A stretch of 64,000 nt of DNA. Source: Sulfitobacter litoralis. Its GTDB lineage: Bacteria > Pseudomonadota > Alphaproteobacteria > Rhodobacterales > Rhodobacteraceae. The stretch lies in contig NZ_FNJD01000001.1 in the NCBI RefSeq assembly GCF_900103185.1, positions 288,737 to 352,736 of the forward strand. Reading direction: 5' to 3'. The translations under genes were made by a program, and so were the position numbers. The notes beneath the pieces are model-generated. The model searched no databases, had not been told where the DNA came from, and saw nothing but the letters and a program-made list of their open reading frames with translations. Below, piece by piece: positions 38,289 through 47,767 of this stretch. Every line of letters begins with the position of its first letter. The first letter of the stretch is position 1.

Positions 38289-39748
38289 CCAAAATCCTGA
38301 CCCCAGATGCCCGCCCCGCCGAACAATTCACCGACGCTGCCGCCGCCGTTGCGCGCCTGATCGAACTTTACAGCCAAGCAACGGGTTTCCTGAGCGAACA
38401 TTTCCAGAAAGCGATGGACAATGCGGCCCCCGAAACAAGGATCAGGGCGTTCTACCCCGAGATCCGGTTCACCACCTCCAGCTATGCGCAGGTGGATTCG
38501 CGGCTGTCCTTTGGTCATGTGTCGTCGCCCGGCACGTTTTCGGCGACGATTACGCGGCCCGAACTGTTCAAACACTACCTAACACAGCAAATCGGGCTGC
38601 TGATCGAAAACCACGGCCAGCCCGTGACCATCGCGGTATCCGACACACCGATCCCCGTGCATTTCGCGGTTAGCAATGACGACAGCGTGACGATCCCGCA
38701 GGAAGGTGCGGCGGATTTCACCCTGCGCGATGTGTTCGACGTGCCGGACCTGAGCACCACAAATGACGATATCGTAAACGGGACCTATCTGCCGGTGGAT
38801 AATGTACGCCCGTTGGCCCCCTTCACCGCGCAGCGTGTCGATTATTCGCTGGCACGGCTGACGCATTACACCGCCACCGATCCCGACCATTTCCAAAGCC
38901 ACGTGCTGTTCACCAATTACCAGTTCTACGTCACCGAGTTCGAGGAATACGCCCGCGCCATGCTGCGCGACCCCGATAGCGGCTACACGTCCTTCGTCTC
39001 TACCGGCAACGTCGAGATTTCGGACGGCGACGCGCCGCTGCATGCGTCGGTCAAAACCCCGCAGATGCCGACCTATCATCTGAAACGCGCGAACGGGTCG
39101 GGCATCACGCTGGTTAATATCGGCGTCGGACCGTCCAACGCAAAAACCGCGACGGACCACATTGCCGTGCTGCGCCCCCATGCGTGGCTGATGGTTGGTC
39201 ACTGCGCTGGCCTGCGCAACACCCAAGCGCTTGGGGATTTCGTGCTGGCGCATGGCTATCTGCGCGAAGACCACGTGCTGGACGACGACCTGCCGGTCTG
39301 GGTTCCGATCCCCGCGCTGGCCGAGATCCAGATCGCGCTGGAGGACGCCGTTGAACAGGTCACCCAGCTTGAAGGCTACGAGCTGAAGCGGATCATGCGC
39401 ACAGGCACCGTCGCCACCATCGACAACCGCAACTGGGAACTGCGCGATCAATCCGGTCCGGTGCAGCGGCTTAGCCAGTCCCGCGCCGTGGCGCTGGATA
39501 TGGAAAGTGCCACGATCGCAGCCAACGGCTACCGGTTCCGAGTGCCCTACGGCACGTTGCTTTGCGTCTCTGACAAACCGCTGCATGGTGAATTGAAACT
39601 GCCCGGTATGGCGTCAGATTTCTATAAAACGCAGGTCGCACGGCACTTGATGATCGGCATTCGCGCTATGGAACAGCTGCGCGATATGCCGCTAGAGCGG
39701 TTGCACAGCCGAAAATTGCGCTCGTTTGACGAAACTGCTTTTCTCTAA
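38285..39748 (+). CDS. amn: AMP nucleosidase
   Basis: Amn hydrolyses AMP to adenine and ribose 5-phosphate. The 487-residue protein has an N-terminal regulatory domain (about 1-180) and a C-terminal nucleoside-phosphorylase-like domain with HAWLMVGHCAGLRNTQALGD and AVALDMESATIAANGYRFRV, where the Glu and Asp contact the nucleoside. The ATGA overlap with ade shows coupling. Together they convert AMP to hypoxanthine without forming adenosine. Confidence 0.96.
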   Translation: MTKILTPDARPAEQFTDAAAAVARLIELYSQATGFLSEHFQKAMDNAAPETRIRAFYPEIRFTTSSYAQVDSRLSFGHVSSPGTFSATITRPELFKHYLTQQIGLLIENHGQPVTIAVSDTPIPVHFAVSNDDSVTIPQEGAADFTLRDVFDVPDLSTTNDDIVNGTYLPVDNVRPLAPFTAQRVDYSLARLTHYTATDPDHFQSHVLFTNYQFYVTEFEEYARAMLRDPDSGYTSFVSTGNVEISDGDAPLHASVKTPQMPTYHLKRANGSGITLVNIGVGPSNAKTATDHIAVLRPHAWLMVGHCAGLRNTQALGDFVLAHGYLREDHVLDDDLPVWVPIPALAEIQIALEDAVEQVTQLEGYELKRIMRTGTVATIDNRNWELRDQSGPVQRLSQSRAVALDMESATIAANGYRFRVPYGTLLCVSDKPLHGELKLPGMASDFYKTQVARHLMIGIRAMEQLRDMPLERLHSRKLRSFDETAFL

Positions 39749-39877
39749 AGGCCGAAATCGGCTGAAAATAGCATGTTTTCGCGGTTTCTTGCGACCTATT
39801 CGTTGTGTTCAACCACAACATACCGTTACATTCTGCGCGTGAGGCCCTAATCCGGGCGGACGAAGGAGAAAAACAAG

Positions 39878-40168
39878 ATGGCAACTAAACCAATGACAAA
39901 AACCCAGCTCGTCGCGGCTTTGGCTGAGGAAATGGGCGAAGACAAGAAAACAGCAAGCGCGGCACTGGACGCGGTTTGCGCGTTGATCACGAAAGAGGTT
40001 TCCGGCGGTGGCGCTGTGACCCTTCCCGGCATTGGCAAAATCTACTGCCGCGAACGTCCCGAGCGTATGGTGCGTAACCCTGCCACCGGCGAACAGTTCA
40101 AGAAAGACGCGGACAAGGTTGTTAAGATGACCATCGCGAAAGCGCTGAAAGACAGCGTTAACGAATAA
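39878..40168 (+). CDS. hup: HU-family DNA-binding protein
   Basis: A 96-residue nucleoid protein. The pattern KTQLVAALAEEMGEDKKTAS, then VTLPGIGKIYCRERPERMVR and RNPATGEQFKK, matches HU; the DNA-bending Pro is in the RNPATGE arm. GAAGGAG precedes ATG 39878. The gene is monocistronic, with 129 bases upstream for its promoter and a terminator behind it. Confidence 0.94.
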   Translation: MATKPMTKTQLVAALAEEMGEDKKTASAALDAVCALITKEVSGGGAVTLPGIGKIYCRERPERMVRNPATGEQFKKDADKVVKMTIAKALKDSVNE

Positions 40169-40191
40169 GACTGATTACAGTCTGTTCTGAC

Positions 40192-40217
40192 AAAGGGTCG
40201 CCCACGGGCGGCCCTTT
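40192..40217 (+). terminator. Terminator hairpin after hup
   Basis: The arms AAAGGGTCGCCC and GGGCGGCCCTTT pair with one G-U. Only a short TTT follows, so it is a moderate terminator. Confidence 0.7.
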
Positions 40218-40312
40218 GCGTTTGGCGCAGGTCTGTGTTGCGCCGAATGCGCTTGCTCCTGTCGGGCAACTACGGAAGTCTCCGCCCACTGGAAAACCTG
40301 AAAGGCCCCCTC

Positions 40313-41182
40313 ATGGATATACGTGCAATTCTCATGGGGCTGGCCTTCGCCGTAATGTGGTCCTCTGCCTTTACGTCGGCGCGGATTATCGTCGCGGATG
40401 CGTCCCCCTTGATGGCTTTGTCGGCGCGGTATCTGATCTCTGGCCTGATCGGCGTGGGGGTCGCGCTGGCGCTTGGGCAGACGTGGCGGCTGACGCGCGC
40501 GCAATGGCGGGCAACGATCATTTTCGGCGTGCTGCAAAACGCGGTCTATCTGGGGATGAACTTTGTCGCGATGCAGACCGTACAGGCGTCACTGGCGGCG
40601 ATCATCGCCTCGACCATGCCGCTTCTCGTCGGTCTGGCAACATGGCTGTTTCTGGGGGAAAAGCTCAAGCCGTTGGGCATTGCAGGGCTGATCGCCGGTG
40701 TGATCGGGGTGGCCATCATTATGGGGGCACGGATCAGCGGTGGCGTCGATCTGACGGGGCTGCTGCTATGCGGCGTCGGTGTGGTCGCGCTATCTGCGGC
40801 GACCCTGCTGGTGCGCGGTGCGACCTCTGGCGGGAACTTCCTGATGGTGGTGGGCTTGCAGATGCTTGTCGGCTGCGTGGCGCTGTCGATTGCGACCTTG
40901 CTGTTCGAGACGCCGCACATCAGCCCAAGCTGGCCGCTGGCGCTGGCGTTCCTTTATACCTGTCTGGTGCCGGGGCTGCTGGCGACGGTGGTCTGGTTCT
41001 GGCTGGTCAACCGTATCGGAGCCACCCGCGCCGCGACCTTCCATTTCCTCAACCCGTTTTTCGGGGTGGCGATTGCTTGGCTGTTGCTGGGCGAACCGCT
41101 GGGGGTTCAGGATATCATCGGCGTCGCCGTGATTGCCTTGGGTATTCTTGCAGTTCAGGTCTCGCGGCAGCGCCGCGCCTGA
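40313..41182 (+). CDS. DMT-superfamily (EamA) transporter
   Basis: A second EamA exporter, 289 residues with ten predicted helices. The first repeat starts ILMGLAFAVMWSSAFTSARI and ends IIASTMPLLVGLATWLFLGE; the second ends AATFHFLNPFFGVAIAWLLL. I prefer ATG 40313 over the upstream 40235, because the extra 26 residues are not membrane-like. It shares the fold of the transporter at 28.0-29.0 kb but differs clearly in sequence. The substrate is unknown. Confidence 0.9.
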   Translation: MDIRAILMGLAFAVMWSSAFTSARIIVADASPLMALSARYLISGLIGVGVALALGQTWRLTRAQWRATIIFGVLQNAVYLGMNFVAMQTVQASLAAIIASTMPLLVGLATWLFLGEKLKPLGIAGLIAGVIGVAIIMGARISGGVDLTGLLLCGVGVVALSAATLLVRGATSGGNFLMVVGLQMLVGCVALSIATLLFETPHISPSWPLALAFLYTCLVPGLLATVVWFWLVNRIGATRAATFHFLNPFFGVAIAWLLLGEPLGVQDIIGVAVIALGILAVQVSRQRRA

Positions 41183-41302
41183 CCTGCAAGCCAAGGGGTT
41201 GGGCGACAGGCGGGCGGTCACAGATCGGTGCGCCGCTGCATTACCCCTTTGAAAAACCCGCGCAGGCCCCATTTAATGTATCAAACCGCAAAGGAGCCTC
41301 GC

Positions 41303-41752
41303 ATGCCGACCTATGAAAAGACCGACGCCGCCATTAACGCTCTGTCCCCCGAAGAATTCCGTGTCACCCAGCAGGACGGCACCGAACGTCCCGGCACGGG
41401 CAAACTGCTCGATAACAAAGAGCCAGGCATCTACGTAGACATCGTCTCTGGCGAGCCGCTGTTCGCGTCCTCTGACAAATACGAATCCGGCTGCGGCTGG
41501 CCGAGCTTTACCAAACCCATCGAACCGGCCCATGTCAGTGAATTGCGCGACGCATCGCTGGGGATGGTTCGCACCGAAGTGCGCAGCGCCCATGGCGACA
41601 GCCATCTGGGTCACGTCTTCCCCGACGGTCCCGCAGACCGTGGCGGACTGCGCTATTGCATCAATTCGGCCTCGCTCCGCTTTATTCGTCGTGACGACAT
41701 GCAAGACGCAGGCTATGGCGATTATATCAACCAAGTGGAGGATGTAGCATGA
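41303..41752 (+). CDS. msrB: Peptide-methionine (R)-S-oxide reductase
   Basis: MsrB reduces methionine-R-sulphoxide in oxidised proteins. The 149-residue protein contains [27 protein letters not shown] and the catalytic Cys in [14 protein letters not shown]. No paired CxxC zinc site is present, so this is the zinc-less form. The start ATG 41303 has AAAGGAG upstream. Its stop overlaps msrA by four bases. Confidence 0.96.
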   Translation: MPTYEKTDAAINALSPEEFRVTQQDGTERPGTGKLLDNKEPGIYVDIVSGEPLFASSDKYESGCGWPSFTKPIEPAHVSELRDASLGMVRTEVRSAHGDSHLGHVFPDGPADRGGLRYCINSASLRFIRRDDMQDAGYGDYINQVEDVA

Positions 41753-42258
41753 GCGAACAACGCGCAGTACTGGCCGGAGGATGCTTTTGGGGCATGCAGG
41801 ACCTGATCCGCAAACGCGAGGGGGTTCTATCGACCCGCGTGGGCTATTCGGGCGGCGATGTACCCAATGCCACCTACCGCGACCACGGCACCCACGCCGA
41901 GGCGATCGAGGTGATGTTTAACGACGACGTGATCAGCTATCGTGATCTGCTGGAGCTGTTTTTCCAGATCCACGACCCGACAACGCTGAACCGTCAGGGC
42001 AATGACCGCGGGCTGAGCTATCGTTCGGCGATCTACTATGTCGACGAAGACCAGAAAGCCACGGCGCTGGACACGATTGCCGATGTAGAGGCATCGGGCA
42101 TCTGGCCAGGCAAAGTCGTGACAGAGGTAGAACCCGTCAGCGATTTCTGGGAAGCAGAGCCCGAGCATCAAGATTATCTGGAGCGTATTCCAAACGGTTA
42201 TACCTGCCACTTCCCGCGCCCCGATTGGGTCCTGCCCAAACACGCGGCAGCAGAATAA
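41749..42258 (+). CDS. msrA: Peptide-methionine (S)-S-oxide reductase
   Basis: MsrA reduces the S-epimer of methionine sulphoxide. The catalytic motif [17 protein letters not shown] holds the reactive Cys. [20 protein letters not shown] and [15 protein letters not shown] are conserved. The 169-residue protein lacks signal sequences, so it is cytoplasmic. The operon with msrB covers both sulphoxide epimers. Confidence 0.96.
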   Translation: MSEQRAVLAGGCFWGMQDLIRKREGVLSTRVGYSGGDVPNATYRDHGTHAEAIEVMFNDDVISYRDLLELFFQIHDPTTLNRQGNDRGLSYRSAIYYVDEDQKATALDTIADVEASGIWPGKVVTEVEPVSDFWEAEPEHQDYLERIPNGYTCHFPRPDWVLPKHAAAE

Positions 42259-42262
42259 ACGC

Positions 42263-42297
42263 AAAACGGCGCAGCCCCATAGGGTTTGCGCCGTTTT
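42263..42297. terminator. Terminator between msrA and hyuA
   Basis: The stem AAAACGGCGCA/TGCGCCGTTTT with inner pairs (CCC..GGG) has an A-run and a T-run, so it can serve both converging genes. Confidence 0.9.
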
Positions 42298-42310
42298 CTT
42301 TGAGGGGTGT

Positions 42311-44317
42311 CTAGACCAATGCGACCCTCGGTCGGCCCGTCGCTTCAACCGTGAGCACCGCTTCGATAAAGACCTTGCGGCTTTCGACTTCGGCATAGCG
42401 GATTTCGCGCTGCGTTTCGGTTTGCATGTCGATCACGCCGGCTGCTCGTGCCGCTGTCTCTGCCTTTTCCCGCAGCGTGTTTTCAAGCGTGTTAAGCGCC
42501 TGTGTCTGATCGGTGAAATCCTGCGGCCCGTCGGTCAGGTACACTCTGAACCGCCCCTCTGCCGGGGACGTCACCGTGCCGCTTTCCCGCATGGTCACCC
42601 GCCCGACGACAGCGCCGATGGCATTGGCCACCGCGGCGTGTTCAGGCAGGATCATCTGCGTGCCCAGCCGTTCCCCCACCGCCGGATAATAGGCCGCGGC
42701 AGAGGCCCCCAGCCCGATTACCGGCACGTTCAACGCCGCCTCGATCCGCACAAGCCCCGCGTGACCGCGCAACCCGCGCTGCAACAGCTCATGGCGTGCC
42801 AGCGTTTCGGGTTCTGCATCAAAGGCAGGGTCTTCTTCGGCAAGCGCCGCCTCTAGCAACGCCAGGCTGGTCTGTTCGGTCAATTGGTCCACGATCATCT
42901 GCGCCATAACGGCAGGATCAGGTGCCAACATCTGCCCCGCCCCTGTACGCCGCCGCCCGAACAGCCGCAGCGCCTTTTGTGCGGCCTTTGCGTCCCACGC
43001 ATCCACGCGGCCCAGCGCATGGCTCGCATCCGAAGGGGTGACGCCAGCAAGCTGGACCAGCCCGCGTTCGACCAGCCGTTTAAGAGCACCGGTTTCGATC
43101 CGCGCGCGCACGATATCCGCCATCGGGCGCAGCCCGTCACCGATACGGTCCAGCAGCGTTTGTTCACGCGCCGAGATGCCTTCGCGCGGTTGACCTGCCA
43201 CGGCACTCACAAAGCGCCCGTCATATTCGCCGGGGGTGGTGCTGCGCAGCTGCGCATCAAGCGCGGTATGGACGACCTCGGGTGCCTCCGCCGCGATGAG
43301 CGCAATGGGCAAGATACGCTTGGGCCCCAGCGTCACGCCGCCCTGCAAGCCTTCGGTCAGGAAATGCACCTCGCTGTCGCCCCCCAGACCGGTGGTACGC
43401 ATGGCAACGGCCTCTACCATCGTGCGGTAGCTGCCGACGCGAGCCCCTGCGGGGTCGATCGCGGGCCGGCCATCGCGTAACAGGGCTACATCCGTGGTGG
43501 TGCCGCCAATATCACTGACCAACGCATGTGCCGCGCCGGTCATCCACCGCGCGCCGACAATCGAGGCCGCAGGCCCGCTGAGGATCGTTTCAATCGGTCG
43601 CGCACGCGCTTGTGCCGCAGAGATCAGCGCCCCATCGCCGCGCACAACCATCAACGGGGCCGTCACACCGATGTCAGTCAGCACATCCTCGGCGCGGCCA
43701 ATCAACCTGTCTATCATCCCGATGAGCCGCGCATTCAGCACCGCCGTTAGCGCCCGTTTCGGCCCGTTGAGCTTGGCCGACAGTTGATGTGAGGCCGACA
43801 CAGGCCGGCCCGTCACCTGCGCCACCAACGCAGCAACCCGCTGTTCGTGAATAGGGTTGCGCGTGGCAAACTGGCTGGCGACCGCGAACCCGCTGACCTG
43901 CGATTTTTGCGCGGTCAGAAACGCGACCAGCGCGTCTTCATCCAGCGGGGAAAGCTCTGCGCCTGCGTGGTCATGTCCGCCGCCCAAGATCAGATAGGGG
44001 TCACCGTTCAGCGCCTCTGCCAGTCCGTGCGCCTGAAGGTCACGTTCTTTGAAACCGACATAGATCAGCGCCACGCGCCCGCCCTGCCCTTCGACCAATG
44101 CATTAGTTGCCAGCGTGGTGGACAGCGACGCCATCGCCACCTGACCCGCTGAAACATCAGCAGCCTCCAACACGTGGCGCACGGCTTGCCCCACACCGAT
44201 GGCCAGATCGCCGCGGGTGGTCAGCGCCTTGGCCGAAGCGATCACCGTGGTTTCATCCCGGATCAGTACCGCATCCGTATAGGTGCCGCCCGTATCCACC
44301 CCAAGCAAAAGCGCCAT
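42311..44317 (-). CDS. Hydantoinase/oxoprolinase family protein (HyuA-like)
   Basis: A 668-residue ATPase-fold hydrolase of the HyuA family. The N-terminal GVDTGGTYTDAVLIRD is the phosphate-binding loop, and LVSDIGGTTTDVALLRDGRP is its second copy. VEGQGGRVALIYVGFKERD and GPAASIVGARWMTGAAHALV are also typical. Members act with HyuB on hydantoins, 5-oxoproline or acetone-like substrates. No hyuB is adjacent. The last 100 residues look complete. The substrate is unknown. Confidence 0.88.
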   Translation of the reverse strand: MALLLGVDTGGTYTDAVLIRDETTVIASAKALTTRGDLAIGVGQAVRHVLEAADVSAGQVAMASLSTTLATNALVEGQGGRVALIYVGFKERDLQAHGLAEALNGDPYLILGGGHDHAGAELSPLDEDALVAFLTAQKSQVSGFAVASQFATRNPIHEQRVAALVAQVTGRPVSASHQLSAKLNGPKRALTAVLNARLIGMIDRLIGRAEDVLTDIGVTAPLMVVRGDGALISAAQARARPIETILSGPAASIVGARWMTGAAHALVSDIGGTTTDVALLRDGRPAIDPAGARVGSYRTMVEAVAMRTTGLGGDSEVHFLTEGLQGGVTLGPKRILPIALIAAEAPEVVHTALDAQLRSTTPGEYDGRFVSAVAGQPREGISAREQTLLDRIGDGLRPMADIVRARIETGALKRLVERGLVQLAGVTPSDASHALGRVDAWDAKAAQKALRLFGRRRTGAGQMLAPDPAVMAQMIVDQLTEQTSLALLEAALAEEDPAFDAEPETLARHELLQRGLRGHAGLVRIEAALNVPVIGLGASAAAYYPAVGERLGTQMILPEHAAVANAIGAVVGRVTMRESGTVTSPAEGRFRVYLTDGPQDFTDQTQALNTLENTLREKAETAARAAGVIDMQTETQREIRYAEVESRKVFIEAVLTVEATGRPRVALV

Positions 44318-44379
44318 TCAATTATCCTTGCACCGTTTTCCTAGGGTTTACCTGTTCCCGCGCAGCGGTCCAGCCCTGT

Positions 44380-45438
44380 CTAGCCGTGGTTTTCGCCAAG
44401 ACGCGCCACAGCCCATTGTGCAGCATCAACAACTGTGGCGTCAGGATCGTCCAGCAGACCCTGTGCCACAGGGACCAGCCGCGCCTGACCGGAGTTGCCG
44501 ATGGCGTAAAGCACGTTGCGCATGAACCGGTTGCGCCCGATCCGCTTGATCGGCGACCCACTGAACCGCAGCCGGAACGCGGCATCATCCAGCGTCGCCA
44601 GCTCTGCCAGATCAGGGGCACCGACACCGCCGTGATAGCGCAGATCGCTCGCCGCGACGGCGAACTTGTTCCACGGGCAGGCGGCAAGGCAATCGTCACA
44701 GCCGTAAATGCGGTTGCCCATCTTGCTGCGCAGCTCAAGGTCGACCGGCCCGTTGTGCTCAATCGTTAGATAGGAAATGCAGCGCCGCGCATCCAGTTGA
44801 TAGGGCGCGGGGAACGCATTGGTGGGGCACGCCGTGAGGCATGACCGGCACGACCCGCAGTGATCCACCTCTGCCGTGTCGGGGGTGAAATCCAATGTGG
44901 TGAAGATCGCGCCAAGAAAGGCCCAGTTCCCCCAGTCGCGGCTAAGCAGATTCGTGTGCTTGCCCTGCCAGCCCAGCCCCGCCGCCTGTCCCAACGCCTT
45001 TTCCGGCACGGGGGCTGTATCGACAAAGACTTTCACCTCGCACGGTTCTTGCGCCACCAGCCAGCGCGCCACCCGCTTGAGCCGTTTCTTTACGATATCG
45101 TGGTAGTCGCGCCCCTGCGCATAGACCGACACGCCCGCCTTGTCGGGGTGGTTCAGCACCTCGGTCGGGTCGTATTCGGGGGTGTAGCTTTCGGCCAGCA
45201 TGATCACCGACCGCGCTTCGGGCCAAAGCGCTGCGGGGTTGCCCCGCCAAGCCATGCGGTCGGCCATCCATGACATCTGCCCGTGGTACCCTGCCTCGAC
45301 AAAGGCCTGCAGCCGTTCGGGCACCTCGGGCACTGCATCGGGTCGGCAGATACGGCACGAGACAAAGCCCTCGTCCAGCGCCTGCGCCACCAACCGGCCC
45401 CGCAGGGCGTCCGTATCAACCGCCGGCGTCACAGACAT
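44380..45438 (-). CDS. queG: Epoxyqueuosine reductase
   Basis: QueG reduces epoxyqueuosine to queuosine in tRNA using cobalamin and two [4Fe-4S] clusters. In 352 residues the clusters' ligands are [13 protein letters not shown] and [33 protein letters not shown] and [20 protein letters not shown] are conserved. The C-terminal HEAT-like repeat ([13 protein letters not shown]) is also present. It ends 62 bases before hyuA's start and begins 15 bases after the GST stop. Confidence 0.95.
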   Translation of the reverse strand: MSVTPAVDTDALRGRLVAQALDEGFVSCRICRPDAVPEVPERLQAFVEAGYHGQMSWMADRMAWRGNPAALWPEARSVIMLAESYTPEYDPTEVLNHPDKAGVSVYAQGRDYHDIVKKRLKRVARWLVAQEPCEVKVFVDTAPVPEKALGQAAGLGWQGKHTNLLSRDWGNWAFLGAIFTTLDFTPDTAEVDHCGSCRSCLTACPTNAFPAPYQLDARRCISYLTIEHNGPVDLELRSKMGNRIYGCDDCLAACPWNKFAVAASDLRYHGGVGAPDLAELATLDDAAFRLRFSGSPIKRIGRNRFMRNVLYAIGNSGQARLVPVAQGLLDDPDATVVDAAQWAVARLGENHG

Positions 45439-45453
45439 CCGGCACGGCGTGGA

Positions 45454-46119
45454 TCAGAAATCAAGGTCATTGTAATGCTTCGGCGGTGGGAAGCCCGGCA
45501 CCTGATCGGCCAGCAACGACCGGAAGGCCGGGCGGGATTTGATCTTGGCGTACCAGTCCTTGACCACGTCCGACCGGTTCCAGTCCACATCCGAAATATA
45601 ATCAAGCGAGGACAGATGTGCCGCCGCTGCAAAATCGGCCAGCGTCATCACGTCACCCGCCAGCCAGCGCCGGTGGTCCAGCAGCCACGCCATATAATCG
45701 ATGTGGTATTTGATCGCCTTGGCCCCGTCCTTGACGTTGCGGCTGTCAGGAAACCCCTGCTTCATCACCTTTTTATTCACCCGTTCGTACAGCAGCTTTG
45801 AGGTGACTTCGTCGTGGAACTTGTCATCGAACCAGCTGACCAGACGGCGGACTTCGAGCCGCTGAATCGGATCACTGGGCATCAGCGACGGTTCGGGGCG
45901 GGTTTCTTCGATGTATTCACAGATCGCAGCGCTTTCGGACATGATGATACCATCAAGTTGTAAGACGGGCACCTTGCCCGCCGGATTGCGACGCATGAAA
46001 TCTGGGTCTTGCTCCCAATACCGCTCTTCGACGCGTTCTACCTCGATCTTCTTCTCGGCGAGGCTCAGCCGGACTTTGCGGCAGAACGGCGACAGCGGGA
46101 CGTGAAACAGGCGGGCCAT
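45454..46119 (-). CDS. Glutathione S-transferase family protein
   Basis: A 221-residue GST. The thioredoxin-like domain begins LFHVPLSPFCRKVRLSLAEK, with a Cys in SPFC that suggests a Cys-type (Omega/Beta-like) active site. NPAGKVPVLQLDGIIMSESA holds the cis-Pro and glutathione contacts. The C-terminal all-helical domain ends LADQVPGFPPPKHYNDLDF. It differs from the Ser-type GST at 19.4 kb. The role (detoxification or maleylacetoacetate-like isomerisation) is not determined. Confidence 0.89.
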   Translation of the reverse strand: MARLFHVPLSPFCRKVRLSLAEKKIEVERVEERYWEQDPDFMRRNPAGKVPVLQLDGIIMSESAAICEYIEETRPEPSLMPSDPIQRLEVRRLVSWFDDKFHDEVTSKLLYERVNKKVMKQGFPDSRNVKDGAKAIKYHIDYMAWLLDHRRWLAGDVMTLADFAAAAHLSSLDYISDVDWNRSDVVKDWYAKIKSRPAFRSLLADQVPGFPPPKHYNDLDF

Positions 46120-46180
46120 AAAGGGGTTCCGGTACTAACAAACAAGGGTTTCATCCTCATGCCCGTCTTGGTTGGGTTTT

Positions 46181-46933
46181 TCAACTCTCGAAACAGGCTG
46201 CCCGCCCGTCCTTGCTGATTGTCGCCGCACCATCACGGATTTGGGCACTGCGCTTGCGCACCGACGCCGACGGGCGTGTAGCAGAGCGGGTTTTGGGCGA
46301 GGGCAGGATCGCGGCCAGCCGTGCGGCTTGTGTCGCCGTCAGCTTGGCGGGAATCACTCCGAAATAATGCTGCGCTGCTGCATCGATACCAAAGATGCCT
46401 TCGTCAAACTCGGCGACGTTCAGATAGACCTCGATGATCCGTCGTTTGGTCCAGACGGTTTCGACCAGCGGTGTGATGCCGGCCTCAAGCGCTTTGCGCA
46501 GCCAGGTGCGCCCGTGCCACAGATAGACATTCTTGACCGTCTGCTGCGAGAGAGTAGAGGCGCCACGGTTCGACCCTTCTGCAATAGCGCGCTTGATCGC
46601 AGCCAGATCAAAGCCCCAATGATTGCAGAAATTCGCGTCTTCTGCCGCCACCACAGACCGTGCCATGACAGGGGCAACTTCTTCCAGGGCGACCCATTGC
46701 TGATCGACGCCCCCCAACCTGCGGCCTTCGCTAAACATATAGGGCGTGGTTGGCGGGTTGAGCACCGCAAACAGCAGCACCATTGCGACCAACAGGCCAA
46801 GCACGGTTAGCACCAGCTTGAACGTGCCCCTGACGACGCGCCGCTTCAATGACCGCAGCTGCGCCGCGGGTGACGGCGGCTTGGCCTTGGTCTTGCTTTT
46901 GGATTTCGAAGATGCGCGTTTTGCCATAGTCAT
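46181..46933 (-). CDS. mtgA: Monofunctional peptidoglycan glycosyltransferase
   Basis: MtgA polymerises lipid II glycan strands (GT51) at the inner membrane. A Lys/Ser-rich N-terminus and one membrane helix (TFKLVLTVLGLLVAMVLLFA) lead to the catalytic domain. GT51 motifs follow: VVAAEDANFCNHWGFD with the catalytic Glu, GASTLSQQTVKN, and RRIIEVYLNVAEF. Length is 250 residues, typical of the family. Position 46927 is an alternative ATG. Confidence 0.95.
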   Translation of the reverse strand: MTMAKRASSKSKSKTKAKPPSPAAQLRSLKRRVVRGTFKLVLTVLGLLVAMVLLFAVLNPPTTPYMFSEGRRLGGVDQQWVALEEVAPVMARSVVAAEDANFCNHWGFDLAAIKRAIAEGSNRGASTLSQQTVKNVYLWHGRTWLRKALEAGITPLVETVWTKRRIIEVYLNVAEFDEGIFGIDAAAQHYFGVIPAKLTATQAARLAAILPSPKTRSATRPSASVRKRSAQIRDGAATISKDGRAACFES

Positions 46934-46954
46934 CAGCTATATCGCGCAACGCGC

Positions 46955-47668
46955 TTATTGTGAACGGGCACTGCGGGCGGAAATTCCTTTTGCCAGATAG
47001 GCTCCGATCAACGCCGATGCCTTGGGCGACGGGTGGGTGTTGTCGCTGGCAAAAAGGCTGGGATCGTTGCGGTCGATCACCATTTCGGAATCAAGAAACG
47101 TCACCCCCGGCGTCTGTGCAGCAAACCGCGCGATGCGGCGCTCCAGCAGCACCAGATCATCGCGGCAGCCTTCGAATGACCCTTTGCCGTTTCCAGCATA
47201 ATATCCCATCCACATTACCTGCGCACCGCTGCTGCGCAAACGCGACAGAAAGGCCGGAACCTCTCCGCTGGCCGCATCCGCACCGATCAGCGTGTCGACC
47301 ACCGGCGTGCAAGCCCCGCATTTGCAATCGTTGAACCCCAGATCATTGGCCCCGCCGTTCACCACAATCCAGTTCCAGCGCCCGCCGGGGTATTGGTCCT
47401 GAATGTCGAACCCCACAGCAGACAAAAGCGTGCTGTCATTGCTGAACTGCGCCCCCGGGACGGCCTTGCTGATCACATTACGGCCAAGGGCTATCGCCAT
47501 CGCATCGGGGATCGCCTGATCGCTTGATCCGTTCCACGCCATCACGGAATCGCCAATCACCAGAATATCACCGCCGCCCTTGGGCGCGGCATCGGTACAG
47601 GCCGCAAGCGCGAGCCCCACCAGCAAAAGCGCCATCAGCCGGACGCGAGAGGAAACTGTTTTGATCAT
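46955..47668 (-). CDS. SGNH/GDSL-type hydrolase lipoprotein
   Basis: A 237-residue envelope hydrolase. The lipobox LALAAC at about residues 19-24 predicts lipid anchoring after signal cleavage. SGNH blocks are GDSVMAWNGSSD (block I, nucleophile Ser), NGGANDLGFND (block III) and SDNTHPSPKA (block V Asp-x-x-His). ATG 47668 gives a compact signal peptide; the longer frame start at 47719 does not. The substrate (lipid, O-acetyl sugar) is unknown. Confidence 0.87.
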   Translation of the reverse strand: MIKTVSSRVRLMALLLVGLALAACTDAAPKGGGDILVIGDSVMAWNGSSDQAIPDAMAIALGRNVISKAVPGAQFSNDSTLLSAVGFDIQDQYPGGRWNWIVVNGGANDLGFNDCKCGACTPVVDTLIGADAASGEVPAFLSRLRSSGAQVMWMGYYAGNGKGSFEGCRDDLVLLERRIARFAAQTPGVTFLDSEMVIDRNDPSLFASDNTHPSPKASALIGAYLAKGISARSARSQ

Positions 47669-47767
47669 CCCGTAACTATAGGCCGCTTGGAGCCCCGGTA
47701 AAGCGTGGGCGATGTACAAAAGAAATCGGGCGCGAGGTTTCCCCCGCGCCCGATCTATCCGTTTTGC

